A program made the translations under genes and the position numbers. Of a DNA stretch of 6,707 nucleotides, positions 1 to 5,683 are shown in pieces (the first letter of the stretch is position 1; each line of letters opens with the position of its first letter). The DNA comes from Spirochaetota bacterium (GTDB taxonomy: Bacteria; Spirochaetota; UBA4802; UB4802), in NCBI GenBank assembly GCA_029548025.1, contig JAKPOE010000227.1, positions 1 to 6,707 on the forward strand, given 5' to 3'. A model generated the notes under the pieces. That model was not told the origin of the DNA and ran no database searches. It worked only from the letters and a program-made list of their open reading frames with translations.

Positions 1-17
1 ACAGTGGGTGTAAAAAA

Positions 18-30
18 GGGGTCAGAGCTT
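18..30 (+). repeat. GGGGTCAGAGC word, copy 1
   Basis: The 13-mer GGGGTCAGAGCTT overlaps the stop codon and last sense codon of the aminopeptidase gene. The identical 13-mer recurs at 1597-1609, and its first 11 bases recur at 1141-1151. Possible interpretations are a REP-like word or chance. Confidence 0.5.
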
Positions 31-1440
31 GAAAGTATCATCTTCAAAGAAAGCTTTATAGATACGATAGGCGCAGTAAATATCCACCTTTGAGGTAACC
101 TCATACGGCGAATGCATCCCTAACATACATGGACCTACATCAACACAATTCATGCCATATCGACTCATAAACATTGCTATGGTTCCTCCACCACCCATGT
201 CGATCTTACCCTGTTCACCTGTTTGCCATGGAATTTTATGTTTATCAGCCAATGAGCGCAAATACTGCATATATTCTGCATGTGCTTCACTGGTGGAATA
301 CTTTCCACCCCTACCACCATATTTTTCAATGCTAACCCCATGCCCCAAATACGATACATTATTTGTATCATTGACATTTTTAAAAGTAGGATCAAGTGCA
401 CCAGTAACATCTGCTGAAATCGAAAGCGCTCCTTCAAGCAATTCATCCCATGTTGACGTTATACCCGTTTTTCGTATATATTCACGCATAAAATGTATAA
501 ACACAAAACTTTCTGCTCCTGTATCACCCATAGAACCTATCTCTTCCCTATCTGCCAAATACATTATAACTGTATCTTTGCAATTACCAGCATCTACTAA
601 AGCTTTCCATACAGTATAAGCACAGGCCCTATCATCCTGACCATACCCTGCAATAAGCCCTTTATCAATGCCAATATCTACAGGCTGCATAGCAGGTACA
701 AGTTCAATATCAGCAGCAATAAAATCCTCTTCTACCAGTCCATAAGTGGTATGGAGGTATTGCAATACATTCAATTTAATCTTTTCCTTTATGTCCTTAT
801 CATCAATCGGGATATGCGCAAATAGAATATTAAGTTCTTCACCTTCTATTATATTTTCACCAGTCTTTTTCATCTGATCTTTTGCAAGGTGTGGTAGTAA
901 ATCAGGAATAATGAATCGCGGTTCATCATGATTTTCGCCAATATGGATTTCAACACGATGACCATCTTTTGTAAATGCAACACCGTGTATTGCCAGTGGT
1001 ATATTAACCCACTGGTACTTTTTTATCCCTCCGTAATAATGTGACTTCAAAAGTGCAACCTCCGCATCTTCATATAATGGGTAGGGTTTTAAGTCTAATC
1101 TAGGTGAATCAATATGCGCGCCAATAATTCTGATTTTTGTGGGGTCAGAGCCTATTTTGCAGGCAATTAAACTTTTCCCTTTTATGTTTTTATAAACGGC
1201 ATCACCTTTTAGTAGTTTGCTAACCGTTTGGATATCCTTATATTTTTTTTGCTTCAGCATTTCTACCATTGACCGCACGCACAGTCGCTCAGTTTTATTT
1301 TTCCCAATGAATTGTTTATACTCTTCCGCAAAATCATATATATCATTAACCTTATCGTTCAATAATAGCCATGCACTCTCTTTTTTTACACTCAACTTTT
1401 CCTGCAATTCCTGATTTGGTGATTTCTTCTCTGTTGCCAT
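22..1440 (-). CDS. apeA: M18-family metallo-aminopeptidase (aminopeptidase 1 type)
   Basis: This encodes a probable cytosolic di-zinc aminopeptidase that removes N-terminal residues from peptides. The 472 residues match the usual length of the bacterial ApeA branch, and no signal peptide is seen. The family metal-site motifs appear in order: AHIDSPRLDLKP (His109), a long family-typical insert with HYYGGIKKYQW near 134-144, GQDDR (Asp269), the catalytic and metal pair in DREEIGS (Glu299/Glu300), SADVTGALDP (Asp344) and GMHSPYE (His443). A Gly-rich DMGGGGTIA stretch lies near 414-422. The ATG at 1440 is supported by an AAGGGTGA ribosome site about 9 nt upstream and by a promoter at 1508-1536. 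The gene is divergent from ssb and appears monocistronic within the window. The stop codon and last residue fall in a 13-bp word repeated upstream of ssb. The family is confident from motifs; the choice of ApeA over ApeB rests on remembered similarity of the long insert. Confidence 0.95.
   Translation of the reverse strand: MATEKKSPNQELQEKLSVKKESAWLLLNDKVNDIYDFAEEYKQFIGKNKTERLCVRSMVEMLKQKKYKDIQTVSKLLKGDAVYKNIKGKSLIACKIGSDPTKIRIIGAHIDSPRLDLKPYPLYEDAEVALLKSHYYGGIKKYQWVNIPLAIHGVAFTKDGHRVEIHIGENHDEPRFIIPDLLPHLAKDQMKKTGENIIEGEELNILFAHIPIDDKDIKEKIKLNVLQYLHTTYGLVEEDFIAADIELVPAMQPVDIGIDKGLIAGYGQDDRACAYTVWKALVDAGNCKDTVIMYLADREEIGSMGDTGAESFVFIHFMREYIRKTGITSTWDELLEGALSISADVTGALDPTFKNVNDTNNVSYLGHGVSIEKYGGRGGKYSTSEAHAEYMQYLRSLADKHKIPWQTGEQGKIDMGGGGTIAMFMSRYGMNCVDVGPCMLGMHSPYEVTSKVDIYCAYRIYKAFFEDDTFKL
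1141..1151 (+). repeat. GGGGTCAGAGC word, copy 2
   Basis: An 11-base match (GGGGTCAGAGC) to the words at 18 and 1597. It lies inside the aminopeptidase gene, where it encodes part of the Gly-Ser-Asp-Pro stretch at residues 97-100, so it may be coincidental. Confidence 0.35.
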
Positions 1441-1507
1441 ACTATCTTCACCCTTATTAATGTAATTTATTTAATCAAAGATACGTATTTCATAATTCCT
1501 TCACTAT

Positions 1508-1536
1508 ACTATATCACATGCATCTAATAAACACAA
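1508..1536 (-). promoter_or_regulatory. probable sigma-70 promoter of the aminopeptidase gene
   Basis: On the minus strand, TTGTGT (1536-1531) and TATAGT (1513-1508) are separated by 17 bp. This lies about 68 bp upstream of the aminopeptidase ATG. A second overlapping TATAGT follows 5 bp downstream (1508-1503). This is a consensus match only. Confidence 0.45.
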
Positions 1537-1596
1537 TCCTTTCATGGCATTTTTATAGGGAATAAACCAGCATTAAGGTTACTCACATAGAAAATT

Positions 1597-1609
1597 GGGG
1601 TCAGAGCTT
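1597..1609 (+). repeat. GGGGTCAGAGC word, copy 3
   Basis: GGGGTCAGAGCTT in the aminopeptidase/ssb intergenic region, identical over 13 bases to the word at 18-30. It is flanked by AAAATT on the left (1591-1596) and by AAAATTTT a few bases to the right. I recall flanks of this kind around REP-type elements but could not check it. Confidence 0.5.
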
Positions 1610-1620
1610 AATAAACTTAA

Positions 1621-1649
1621 AATTTTTTTAAAAAAATTAAAAAATTTTT
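1621..1649 (+). promoter_or_regulatory. A/T-tract palindrome upstream of ssb (UP-element-like)
   Basis: A perfect 18-bp palindrome (AA, seven T, seven A, TT) at 1621-1638 is followed by six A and five T at 1639-1649. The tracts lie about 40-65 bp upstream of the proposed ssb -10 box, the zone where A-tracts bend DNA or contact the RNA polymerase alpha subunits. A role in raising ssb transcription is inferred. Confidence 0.4.
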
Positions 1650-1663
1650 GCCCAAAGTGTTAA

Positions 1664-1692
1664 TTTTTCCAATCTCCGGCGTTTTATATAAT
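1664..1692 (+). promoter_or_regulatory. probable ssb promoter
   Basis: A perfect TATAAT -10 box lies at 1687-1692, 42 bp before the chosen ssb ATG. At the standard 17-bp spacing the -35 position (1664-1669) reads TTTTTC, a poor match, so the promoter probably depends on the -10 box and the A/T tracts upstream. The predicted transcript start is near 1699. Confidence 0.5.
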
Positions 1693-1734
1693 GAAAAGTT
1701 CTTTATCAAAATTTATAGTAAACGAGGTGTTACT

Positions 1735-2091
1735 ATGGTTAAACCAATCGATCTTGAGGGAAGAGTTGTTCATGACCCAATCTTAAAAAAAACAAAAACA
1801 GGAAAATCAGTATGCACATTTGCCATTGTGCTTGATTATCCAACAAAAGGCGAAACAAAACCTTATCCATCCTACATTGATATTGAAACATGGGACAAGC
1901 TTGCCGACCTCTGTGCTGAACATATCAAAAAAGGCAGGCTTGTCCAGGCAACAGGGCGGTTAAAACAGGACCGATGGCAGGGTGAGGATGGTAAAGCTCG
2001 CTCCAAGATTAAGCTTGTCACTAAAATAGTAAAATTCATTGACCCTATAACAAGCAGCAAAAATAATGAAGAGGTTGTGCTTCAGCCATAA
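1735..2091 (+). CDS. ssb: single-stranded DNA-binding protein
   Basis: This encodes the OB-fold protein that coats single-stranded DNA in replication, recombination and repair, normally as a homotetramer. The 118 residues cover a complete OB fold: the first strand with LEGRVVHDP (7-15), then VCTFAIVLDYP (26-36), YIDIETWDKLADLC (47-60), KKGRLVQATGRLKQDRW (65-81) and the closing strand KLVTKIVKFI (93-102). The ATG at 1735 is preferred because GAGGTG sits 5 nt upstream. An in-frame TTG at 1648 would add 29 residues unlike any SSB and would lie upstream of the TATAAT box. The tail after the OB fold is only about 16 residues and ends VVLQP. It lacks the acidic partner-binding tip (DDDIPF type) of many SSBs, so this may be a lineage variant or a second, specialised SSB. 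A strong terminator follows. Confidence 0.92.
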   Translation: MVKPIDLEGRVVHDPILKKTKTGKSVCTFAIVLDYPTKGETKPYPSYIDIETWDKLADLCAEHIKKGRLVQATGRLKQDRWQGEDGKARSKIKLVTKIVKFIDPITSSKNNEEVVLQP

Positions 2092-2121
2092 GTCTGTGGT
2101 TGCTCTTCCCTAAAAATTATT

Positions 2122-2280
2122 TTAAACAAGGCGCTTTTGGGGGCGCCTTTTTCTTTCACAATCAATAGCACAATTGTCACAGTTACATTCATTGACAGTA
2201 ACTATCGCCCTGATAATATAACGAATGCTATAAGCAAGCGATAGCACCAGTAAAACCGTTAGTGTAATATATTCCACCAT
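2122..2280 (-). CDS. small single-pass membrane protein with a Cys-rich tail
   Basis: The predicted protein has 52 residues: a hydrophobic N-terminal segment (about residues 3-27, rich in L, V, I and Y), then a short CNCDNCAIDC cluster with four Cys in ten residues, then a basic tail. A membrane anchor followed by a tight Cys cluster recalls the FeoB-associated Cys-rich membrane proteins, but feoB is not in view and the link is tentative. The start is uncertain. The ATG at 2280, 38 nt after the proS stop, puts the membrane segment first but has no clear ribosome site. An in-frame TTG at 2316 would add 12 residues and sit 2 nt from the proS stop, suggesting translational coupling. The last codons form the arms of the ssb terminator hairpin. 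Overlap with a terminator weakens the case for a real gene; the membrane-plus-Cys pattern supports it. Confidence 0.5.
   Translation of the reverse strand: MVEYITLTVLLVLSLAYSIRYIIRAIVTVNECNCDNCAIDCERKRRPQKRLV
2128..2152 (+). terminator. intrinsic terminator of ssb, probably used from both sides
   Basis: AAGGCGC (2128-2134) pairs with GCGCCTT (2143-2149) around an 8-nt TTTTGGGG loop and is followed by a T-rich tract (TTTCTTT). It begins 36 bp after the ssb stop. On the other strand the hairpin lies within the last codons of the convergent small gene and is followed by a weaker T-rich run, so it may also stop the proS transcript. Confidence 0.88.
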
Positions 2281-2318
2281 AGTATCAAGTATAGCACTAC
2301 TAACGCCGGGAAACAAGG

Positions 2319-4049
2319 TTATGCGTTGAGTTTCTGTAACATCTGGACAATCTGCTTTTTACAGTAATCCACAATCATATCTTTTGCAATGATTATTTTT
2401 TCGTCTTTATTCCGCAGCTTAACCTCTATCGAGGAACTATCGCCAAAAAATGCTTTTCCCAGCGTAATGCGAATAGGAATGCCTATTAGATCCGCATCGC
2501 CAAATTTAAAGCCAGGGCTTGCCGTGCGATCATCATACAAAACCTCAATGCCCGCATCAACAAGCATCGAATAGATTGTGTCAGCCGCACCCTCTTCTTT
2601 TTCATTCTTTGCTAAACTGATGCAATGTACCTGAAACGGAGCAACACTCATTGGCCATATAATACCTCTGTCGTCATTGTGCTGTTCAATGACTGCTGCC
2701 ATAGTACGGTTAACACCTATCCCATAACATCCCATAATAGGCGTGATTGCCTTACCGTTTTTATCAAGAACTTTCACATTCATTGCTCTGGTATATTTAT
2801 ATCCCAATTTGAAAATATGGCCAACCTCAATCCCTCTTGTTTCAATAAGCGCATTGCCACAATGGGGACACCTATCACCAGCCACAACCAGTACTATATC
2901 AGCTTCCTGTCCAATAACAAAATCACGTCCTGGATTAACACCTTTGTAATGCTTATCCCTCTGGTTTGCGCCGGTAATGGCATTTTTGATAGTCTTTATC
3001 TGAGTATCAAAAATTATTCTTAAGGCTTTCCCCTTCACAAGAATGGGACCGGCAAAACCTACAGGCGCCCCGGTCACCTCCTCAACTACAGCGTCAGGTG
3101 CAAGTTCTAAGTCAACAGCATTCAGTGTATTTTTAAGTTTCACCTCGTTTATCTCTCTATCGCCCGGCACCACTGCCATAATAGGGGTGCCATCTGCAAC
3201 ATAGATTAAACTTTTTAAAAATGTATGAGCGCTACAACCAAAAAACTGTACAAGCTCATTGATGGTGCGCACATCAGGGGTATCGACAATAGCTAACGCT
3301 TCTTCATCTTCGTTTGTGGGCGATAGTTGATACTGACAGGTTGCCCGCTCCTGATTGGATTTATAGCCACACACCTCACACAGCAGCAGTACCTCCTCAC
3401 CAACCTCTGATGCCACCATAAATTCCTCTGAGTTACTGCCACCCATTGAACCGGTATCGGCTTCAACCGGGATTGTTTCCAGACCGCATCGTTTAAAGAT
3501 GGTACGATAGGTTTGCCGCATAATCTGATATGAATCTTCCAATCCAGCTTCATCACTATCAAATGAGTACGCATCCTTCATGATGAACTCCTTGCTGCGC
3601 ATAACACCAAAACGAGGTCGTATCTCATCACGAAATTTTGTATTGATCTGGTATGCATTGACAGGCAAATCCTTATACGAGGCAACTACCATACGAATAA
3701 CATTGGTAAATGCTTCTTCATGGGTGGGTGCCAGTGCATACTCAATGCCATTACGGTCTTTTATGCGTATCATCTCCGGACCCATGGAATGCCAGCGCCC
3801 TGATTCCTTCCATAAATCGGCACTGGTAAGCTCGGGCATTAAAAACTCTAAAGCACCTGATTTGTTCATCTCTTCCCTGATAATGGTGATGATCTTCTGT
3901 AATACGCGCAAACCCAATGGCAAATAGATGTACATGCCAGCCGATTCTTTGCGTATAAGTCCGGCACGCAGCATAAGCTTGTGGCTTGTAATAACAGCAT
4001 CAGAAGGATCCTCCTTCAGTGTAGGAACAAGGTAGCGTGACATTTTCAT
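2319..4049 (-). CDS. proS: prolyl-tRNA synthetase (bacterial type, with INS editing domain)
   Basis: This is a cytosolic class II aminoacyl-tRNA synthetase that charges tRNA-Pro. The 576 residues are the usual length of the bacterial long form. The N-terminal catalytic part carries motif 1 (around 40-75) and motif 2 with FRDEIRPRFGVMRSKEFIMKDAYSFD (139-164). Residues about 225-400 form the YbaK-like editing insertion that removes misacylated Ala; it keeps the Lys of NEVKLKN (Lys304) and the His of KHYKGVN (His367). CEVC (224-227) and CPHC (394-397) at the two edges could bind one metal ion. Motif 3 is GCYGIGVNRTMAAVIEQ (440-456), and the C-terminal anticodon-binding domain spans about 470-576. 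The ATG at 4049 has AGAGGA about 8 nt upstream; a second in-frame ATG two codons later is possible. It is followed closely by a small Cys-rich membrane-protein frame. No damage is seen. Confidence 0.97.
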   Translation of the reverse strand: MKMSRYLVPTLKEDPSDAVITSHKLMLRAGLIRKESAGMYIYLPLGLRVLQKIITIIREEMNKSGALEFLMPELTSADLWKESGRWHSMGPEMIRIKDRNGIEYALAPTHEEAFTNVIRMVVASYKDLPVNAYQINTKFRDEIRPRFGVMRSKEFIMKDAYSFDSDEAGLEDSYQIMRQTYRTIFKRCGLETIPVEADTGSMGGSNSEEFMVASEVGEEVLLLCEVCGYKSNQERATCQYQLSPTNEDEEALAIVDTPDVRTINELVQFFGCSAHTFLKSLIYVADGTPIMAVVPGDREINEVKLKNTLNAVDLELAPDAVVEEVTGAPVGFAGPILVKGKALRIIFDTQIKTIKNAITGANQRDKHYKGVNPGRDFVIGQEADIVLVVAGDRCPHCGNALIETRGIEVGHIFKLGYKYTRAMNVKVLDKNGKAITPIMGCYGIGVNRTMAAVIEQHNDDRGIIWPMSVAPFQVHCISLAKNEKEEGAADTIYSMLVDAGIEVLYDDRTASPGFKFGDADLIGIPIRITLGKAFFGDSSSIEVKLRNKDEKIIIAKDMIVDYCKKQIVQMLQKLNA

Positions 4050-4153
4050 ATAGTTTTCCTCTCATCAAATGGATATTGCATGATGCATAACGACATACAT
4101 AATAATAGAATTGATAGTGCCCCATACTGTATTTATGGTAACGGTTGTGATAT

Positions 4154-4366
4154 ATGGTACATGTCATGTCAAGTGTAAAAAGTGATCGTAACGATGGTGG
4201 ATATTCTGTTCTTGGTATCTACACATTTGCAAATACCGTCAAAAAGTGTACTGTTACCATGGGATTTCCAAAGTATAAAGTTTTATCAGCAGCCGGTAAA
4301 TTCATAACGTATTGCATTGAAAATTTTAAAGCATTTGATAAGGGAAAAACAATGAAAAACCTTTAA
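4154..4366 (+). CDS. hypothetical 70-residue protein, doubtful
   Basis: This is an unrecognised frame divergent from proS. Its codons look fairly natural and the composition is protein-like (GYSVLGIYTFAN, FPKYKVLSAAGKFITYC), with three Cys and no membrane segment or signal peptide. Against it: neither the ATG at 4154 nor the in-frame ATG at 4166 has a Shine-Dalgarno sequence, a TGA lies just upstream at 4148, and its 3' end overlaps the left arm of the fold at 4341-4418. It may be a decayed fragment or noise. Confidence 0.25.
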   Translation: MVHVMSSVKSDRNDGGYSVLGIYTFANTVKKCTVTMGFPKYKVLSAAGKFITYCIENFKAFDKGKTMKNL

Positions 4367-4431
4367 AAAAATCTAAAAGATTCAAGTAACGGGGCTTACC
4401 ATTGTTTTTATGTTCCCTTTAAGGAAGGAGG
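4341..4431 (+). promoter_or_regulatory. nested inverted-repeat leader before a strong ribosome binding site
   Basis: AAAAACAATG (4345-4354) pairs perfectly with CATTGTTTTT (4400-4409). AGGG (4341-4344) can extend the stem to CCCT (4415-4418) past a 5-nt bulge. Inside lie two small hairpins, AATCT/AGATT (4370-4382) and GTAA/TTAC with a CGGGGC loop (4386-4399), the latter abutting the outer arm. Together they draw a three-way junction. AAGGAAGGAGG (4421-4431) begins 3 nt later, but the following ATG (4433) is too close to it and opens only six codons. It could be a cis-regulatory RNA whose gene was lost, or chance pairing in AT-rich DNA. It matches no riboswitch class I know. Confidence 0.3.
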
Positions 4432-4472
4432 AATGATAAAAAAGTCAAAATAGTTGCGGTGAGAAGCAAAAT

Positions 4473-4497
4473 CTGTTCATAATGTCACTATGAACAG
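4473..4497. repeat. perfect 9-bp inverted repeat
   Basis: CTGTTCATA and TATGAACAG flank a 7-nt ATGTCAC spacer. There is no T-run on either side, so it is not a standard terminator. It could be an operator-type site or part of a structured RNA. It shares CTGTTCA with the hairpin at 4567. Confidence 0.5.
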
Positions 4498-4566
4498 GCA
4501 GGTTACCGTTCGTCATAGTATGTGGTCAAAAAGGCCGGGAAGGAGAATGGAGCAACACCGAAGTGG

Positions 4567-4592
4567 CCCTGTTCAAAATACTTTTAACAGGG
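4567..4592. repeat. 7-bp inverted repeat next to the first IS copy
   Basis: CCCTGTT (4567-4573) pairs with AACAGGG (4586-4592). AAAA/TTTT inside can extend the stem past one unpaired C. It ends 8 bp before the inferred IS boundary at 4601. It is not found before the second IS copy, so it belongs to the flank and not to the element. Confidence 0.45.
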
Positions 4593-4649
4593 GGTACTAT
4601 CATAAAGTTTCAATGGTAAATGAGAATTTTTGTGGAAAAAAAATAGAGA

Positions 4650-4691
4650 GTGATTTCCTTAAGAATATAAGCAAAGGAGGGAATCACGATG
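4650..4691 (+). promoter_or_regulatory. stem-loop covering the transposase ribosome site, IS copy 1
   Basis: GTGATTTCC (4650-4658) can pair with GGGAATCAC (4679-4687) across a 20-nt loop, with one G-U pair. The arm takes up the end of the AAGGAGGG ribosome site (4674-4681) and stops one base before the ATG at 4689. Hairpins of this kind are known in other IS elements to block transposase translation from read-through transcripts; that role is inferred here. Confidence 0.45.
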
Positions 4692-4949
4692 AAGGTTAAA
4701 CAAACGTACAGTCCTGAAGAGAAAGTACGGATGGTATTAGAAGGGTTAACGTATCCCGATGGGATAGCAAAGTATTGTCGGAGCAAGGGGATACGTGACA
4801 CCTTATTGTACAAATGGAAAAATCAGTTAGAGAAGAATGCGAAGATGGTATTTGCACCCCAGGCAAAAGAGAGCGCTGTCGAGGTACGATTACGGAATGA
4901 ATTGAGTAAAAAAGATACCATCATAAGCGAGCTGGTGGCGGAGAATTGA
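4689..4949 (+). CDS. IS3-type transposase OrfA, N-terminal part of a broken element
   Basis: The 86-residue product is an OrfA-type DNA-binding subunit with a helix-turn-helix of the HTH_Tnp_1 kind: YSPEEKVRMVLEGL (7-20), then DGIAKYCRSKGIRDTLLYKWKNQLE (24-48). A charged, probably coiled-coil tail (about 62-86) follows and ends SELVAEN. The start has AAGGAGGG about 7 nt upstream. The TGA at 4947-4949 probably replaces a Leu codon, because related OrfA proteins usually continue with a Leu-x-Leu-Lys-Lys stretch and the next codons read Ala-Leu-Lys-Lys. No OrfB catalytic (DDE) part follows, so this copy cannot transpose by itself. The first 16 codons are identical to those of the second copy at 6658. 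Confidence 0.8.
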   Translation: MKVKQTYSPEEKVRMVLEGLTYPDGIAKYCRSKGIRDTLLYKWKNQLEKNAKMVFAPQAKESAVEVRLRNELSKKDTIISELVAEN

Positions 4950-5506
4950 GCATTAAAAAAAATTGAGGAAAATTATGGTTTTTATATCAATTTAGTTTGT
5001 ATATACATGTCAGACAATCCTTCACATTTTTCAAATGTAAAGAGAACCATAAAAATCTTGGATTAAACGATAATATTATCTTTATAGAAAATATACCTTA
5101 CGATGATCTACTCATCATGTAAAAAATTGCCACCCCCTTGGTTATGCCAACCCTTTTTGAAAGCGTAAGCCTCCCGATATGGGAAGCATTTTATCTTGGT
5201 GTACCAGTTGTTTCTTCCGATGCTTGCGCTCTAACCGAACAGGTTGGCGATGCTGGATTACTCTTTGAGCCAAATTGTGTGGAAGATATGGCTGAGAAAA
5301 CCTATAAAATATGGACCGATGAAAATTTGAGGCAGAAACTCATTAAGAAGGGTTATGAAAGGATTAAAGATTTGACAATGGAAAACTATACTAAACAATG
5401 GGAGCAAGTTATAGAAGAGGCTTTAGCAAAAATAAGTAAATGGAAAAATTCACCTCTTATGAAATCAAGAAATTTGTCTCGAAGACATTATAAAATGCCA
5501 CACTAG
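4950..5506 (+). pseudogene. GT4-family glycosyltransferase, C-terminal half, decayed
   Basis: This is the remnant of a GT-B fold glycosyltransferase that would add sugars in polysaccharide synthesis. From about 4950 the frame reads ALKKIEENYGFYINLVCI and then SHFSNVKRTIK. A one-base loss in the A-run at 5051-5055 would explain the shift into LGLNDNIIFIENIPYDDLLIM. A TAA (5120-5122) stands where a Tyr is expected, and the frame continues KIATPLVMPTLFESVS. The donor-site E-x7-E motif is clear in FESVSLPIWEA, followed by YLGVPVVSSDACALTEQVGDAGLLFEP, typical of the C-terminal Rossmann domain. About 185 residues remain of an enzyme that normally has 350-400. The open part restarts at a TTG (5138) or ATG (5144) without a ribosome site, so a functional product is unlikely. 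The N-terminal half is absent; the first IS copy abuts it directly. Confidence 0.8.
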
Positions 5507-5527
5507 GATAACTATTTTTAGTTAAAA

Positions 5528-5556
5528 TTTAAAGGAGTTGTTTCCTGTAGTATAAT
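5528..5556 (+). promoter_or_regulatory. possible promoter for the GT2 gene
   Basis: A perfect TATAAT (5551-5556) lies 17 bp downstream of TTTAAA (5528-5533), a four-of-six -35 match, in the 177-bp gap between the decayed GT4 and the GT2 gene. It would give a leader of about 120 nt. A small AACTA/TAGTT hairpin (5510-5523) just upstream lacks a T-run. Confidence 0.35.
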
Positions 5557-5683
5557 TTAGCAAGCTTATTATTCTCAGTAATAAAGATTCAGTTTAGGAG
5601 CGAGATGTAGCAGAGATGGCTTGTATGTGTGTTGTGGTATTGCAAATTTAACCAAAATAGCAGCATAAGGAGGAACTAAAAAA

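Larger units (their letters stand above)
4050..4600. other. gene-poor region between proS and the first IS copy
   Basis: No recognisable gene is seen in about 550 bp. It holds the proS leader (the minus-strand AT-rich part near 4095-4110 could carry a -10 box, but I see no good -35), one doubtful frame (4154-4366), a nested inverted-repeat fold ending at a strong ribosome site (4341-4431) and two hairpins (4473-4497, 4567-4592). From about 4435 to 4600 all three plus-strand frames contain coding-like stretches interrupted by stops, so a decayed gene is possible, but I recognise none. Confidence 0.6.
4601..4955 (+). mobile_element. truncated left end of an insertion sequence, copy 1
   Basis: Bases 4601-4738 align with 6567-6707 and differ only in the few bases before the transposase start codon (a 3-bp length change plus substitutions). 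Sequence to the left of 4601 and 6567 is unrelated, which fixes the left boundary to within a base or two. The element contains the start of a transposase frame and stops between about 4950 and 4965, where glycosyltransferase-like coding sequence begins. No right end, OrfB-like integrase part or target duplication is present. The OrfA type suggests an IS3-like family, but the terminal repeat could not be confirmed from one end alone. Confidence 0.75.

Noticed and set aside
152..619. 155-codon plus-strand frame opposite the aminopeptidase gene
   Set aside because: It is antisense to conserved M18 catalytic motifs and has a Pro/Ser/Cys-rich, non-protein-like composition, so it is a shadow frame.
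1648..1734. N-terminal extension of SSB from a TTG
   Set aside because: The extension lies upstream of and across the TATAAT box, has no SSB similarity, and the ATG at 1735 has a good ribosome site.
2625..3023. 132-codon plus-strand frame opposite proS
   Set aside because: It is antisense to the editing domain of prolyl-tRNA synthetase, with no ribosome site or recognisable domain.
3580..3927. 115-codon plus-strand frame opposite proS motif 2
   Set aside because: It is antisense to highly conserved synthetase motifs, which explains the open frame.
4383..4404. Resemblance of the GTAACGGGGCTTACC segment to the 3' end of a GEMM (c-di-GMP-I) riboswitch
   Set aside because: The upstream GEMM core elements (GGGCAAACC-type and GCAAAGCC-type segments) are missing, so only a short hairpin matches.
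4567..4600. Hairpin next to the IS as an intrinsic terminator
   Set aside because: The right arm is followed by GGTACTATC with no T-run, and the other strand has none either.
4490..4699. 69-codon frame crossing the left IS boundary
   Set aside because: It spans unrelated flank and IS leader and runs into the OrfA start in another frame; its ATG lies inside a perfect inverted repeat.
4610..4813. 67-codon minus-strand frame opposite the transposase start
   Set aside because: It is antisense to the helix-turn-helix coding part of OrfA, with no independent support.
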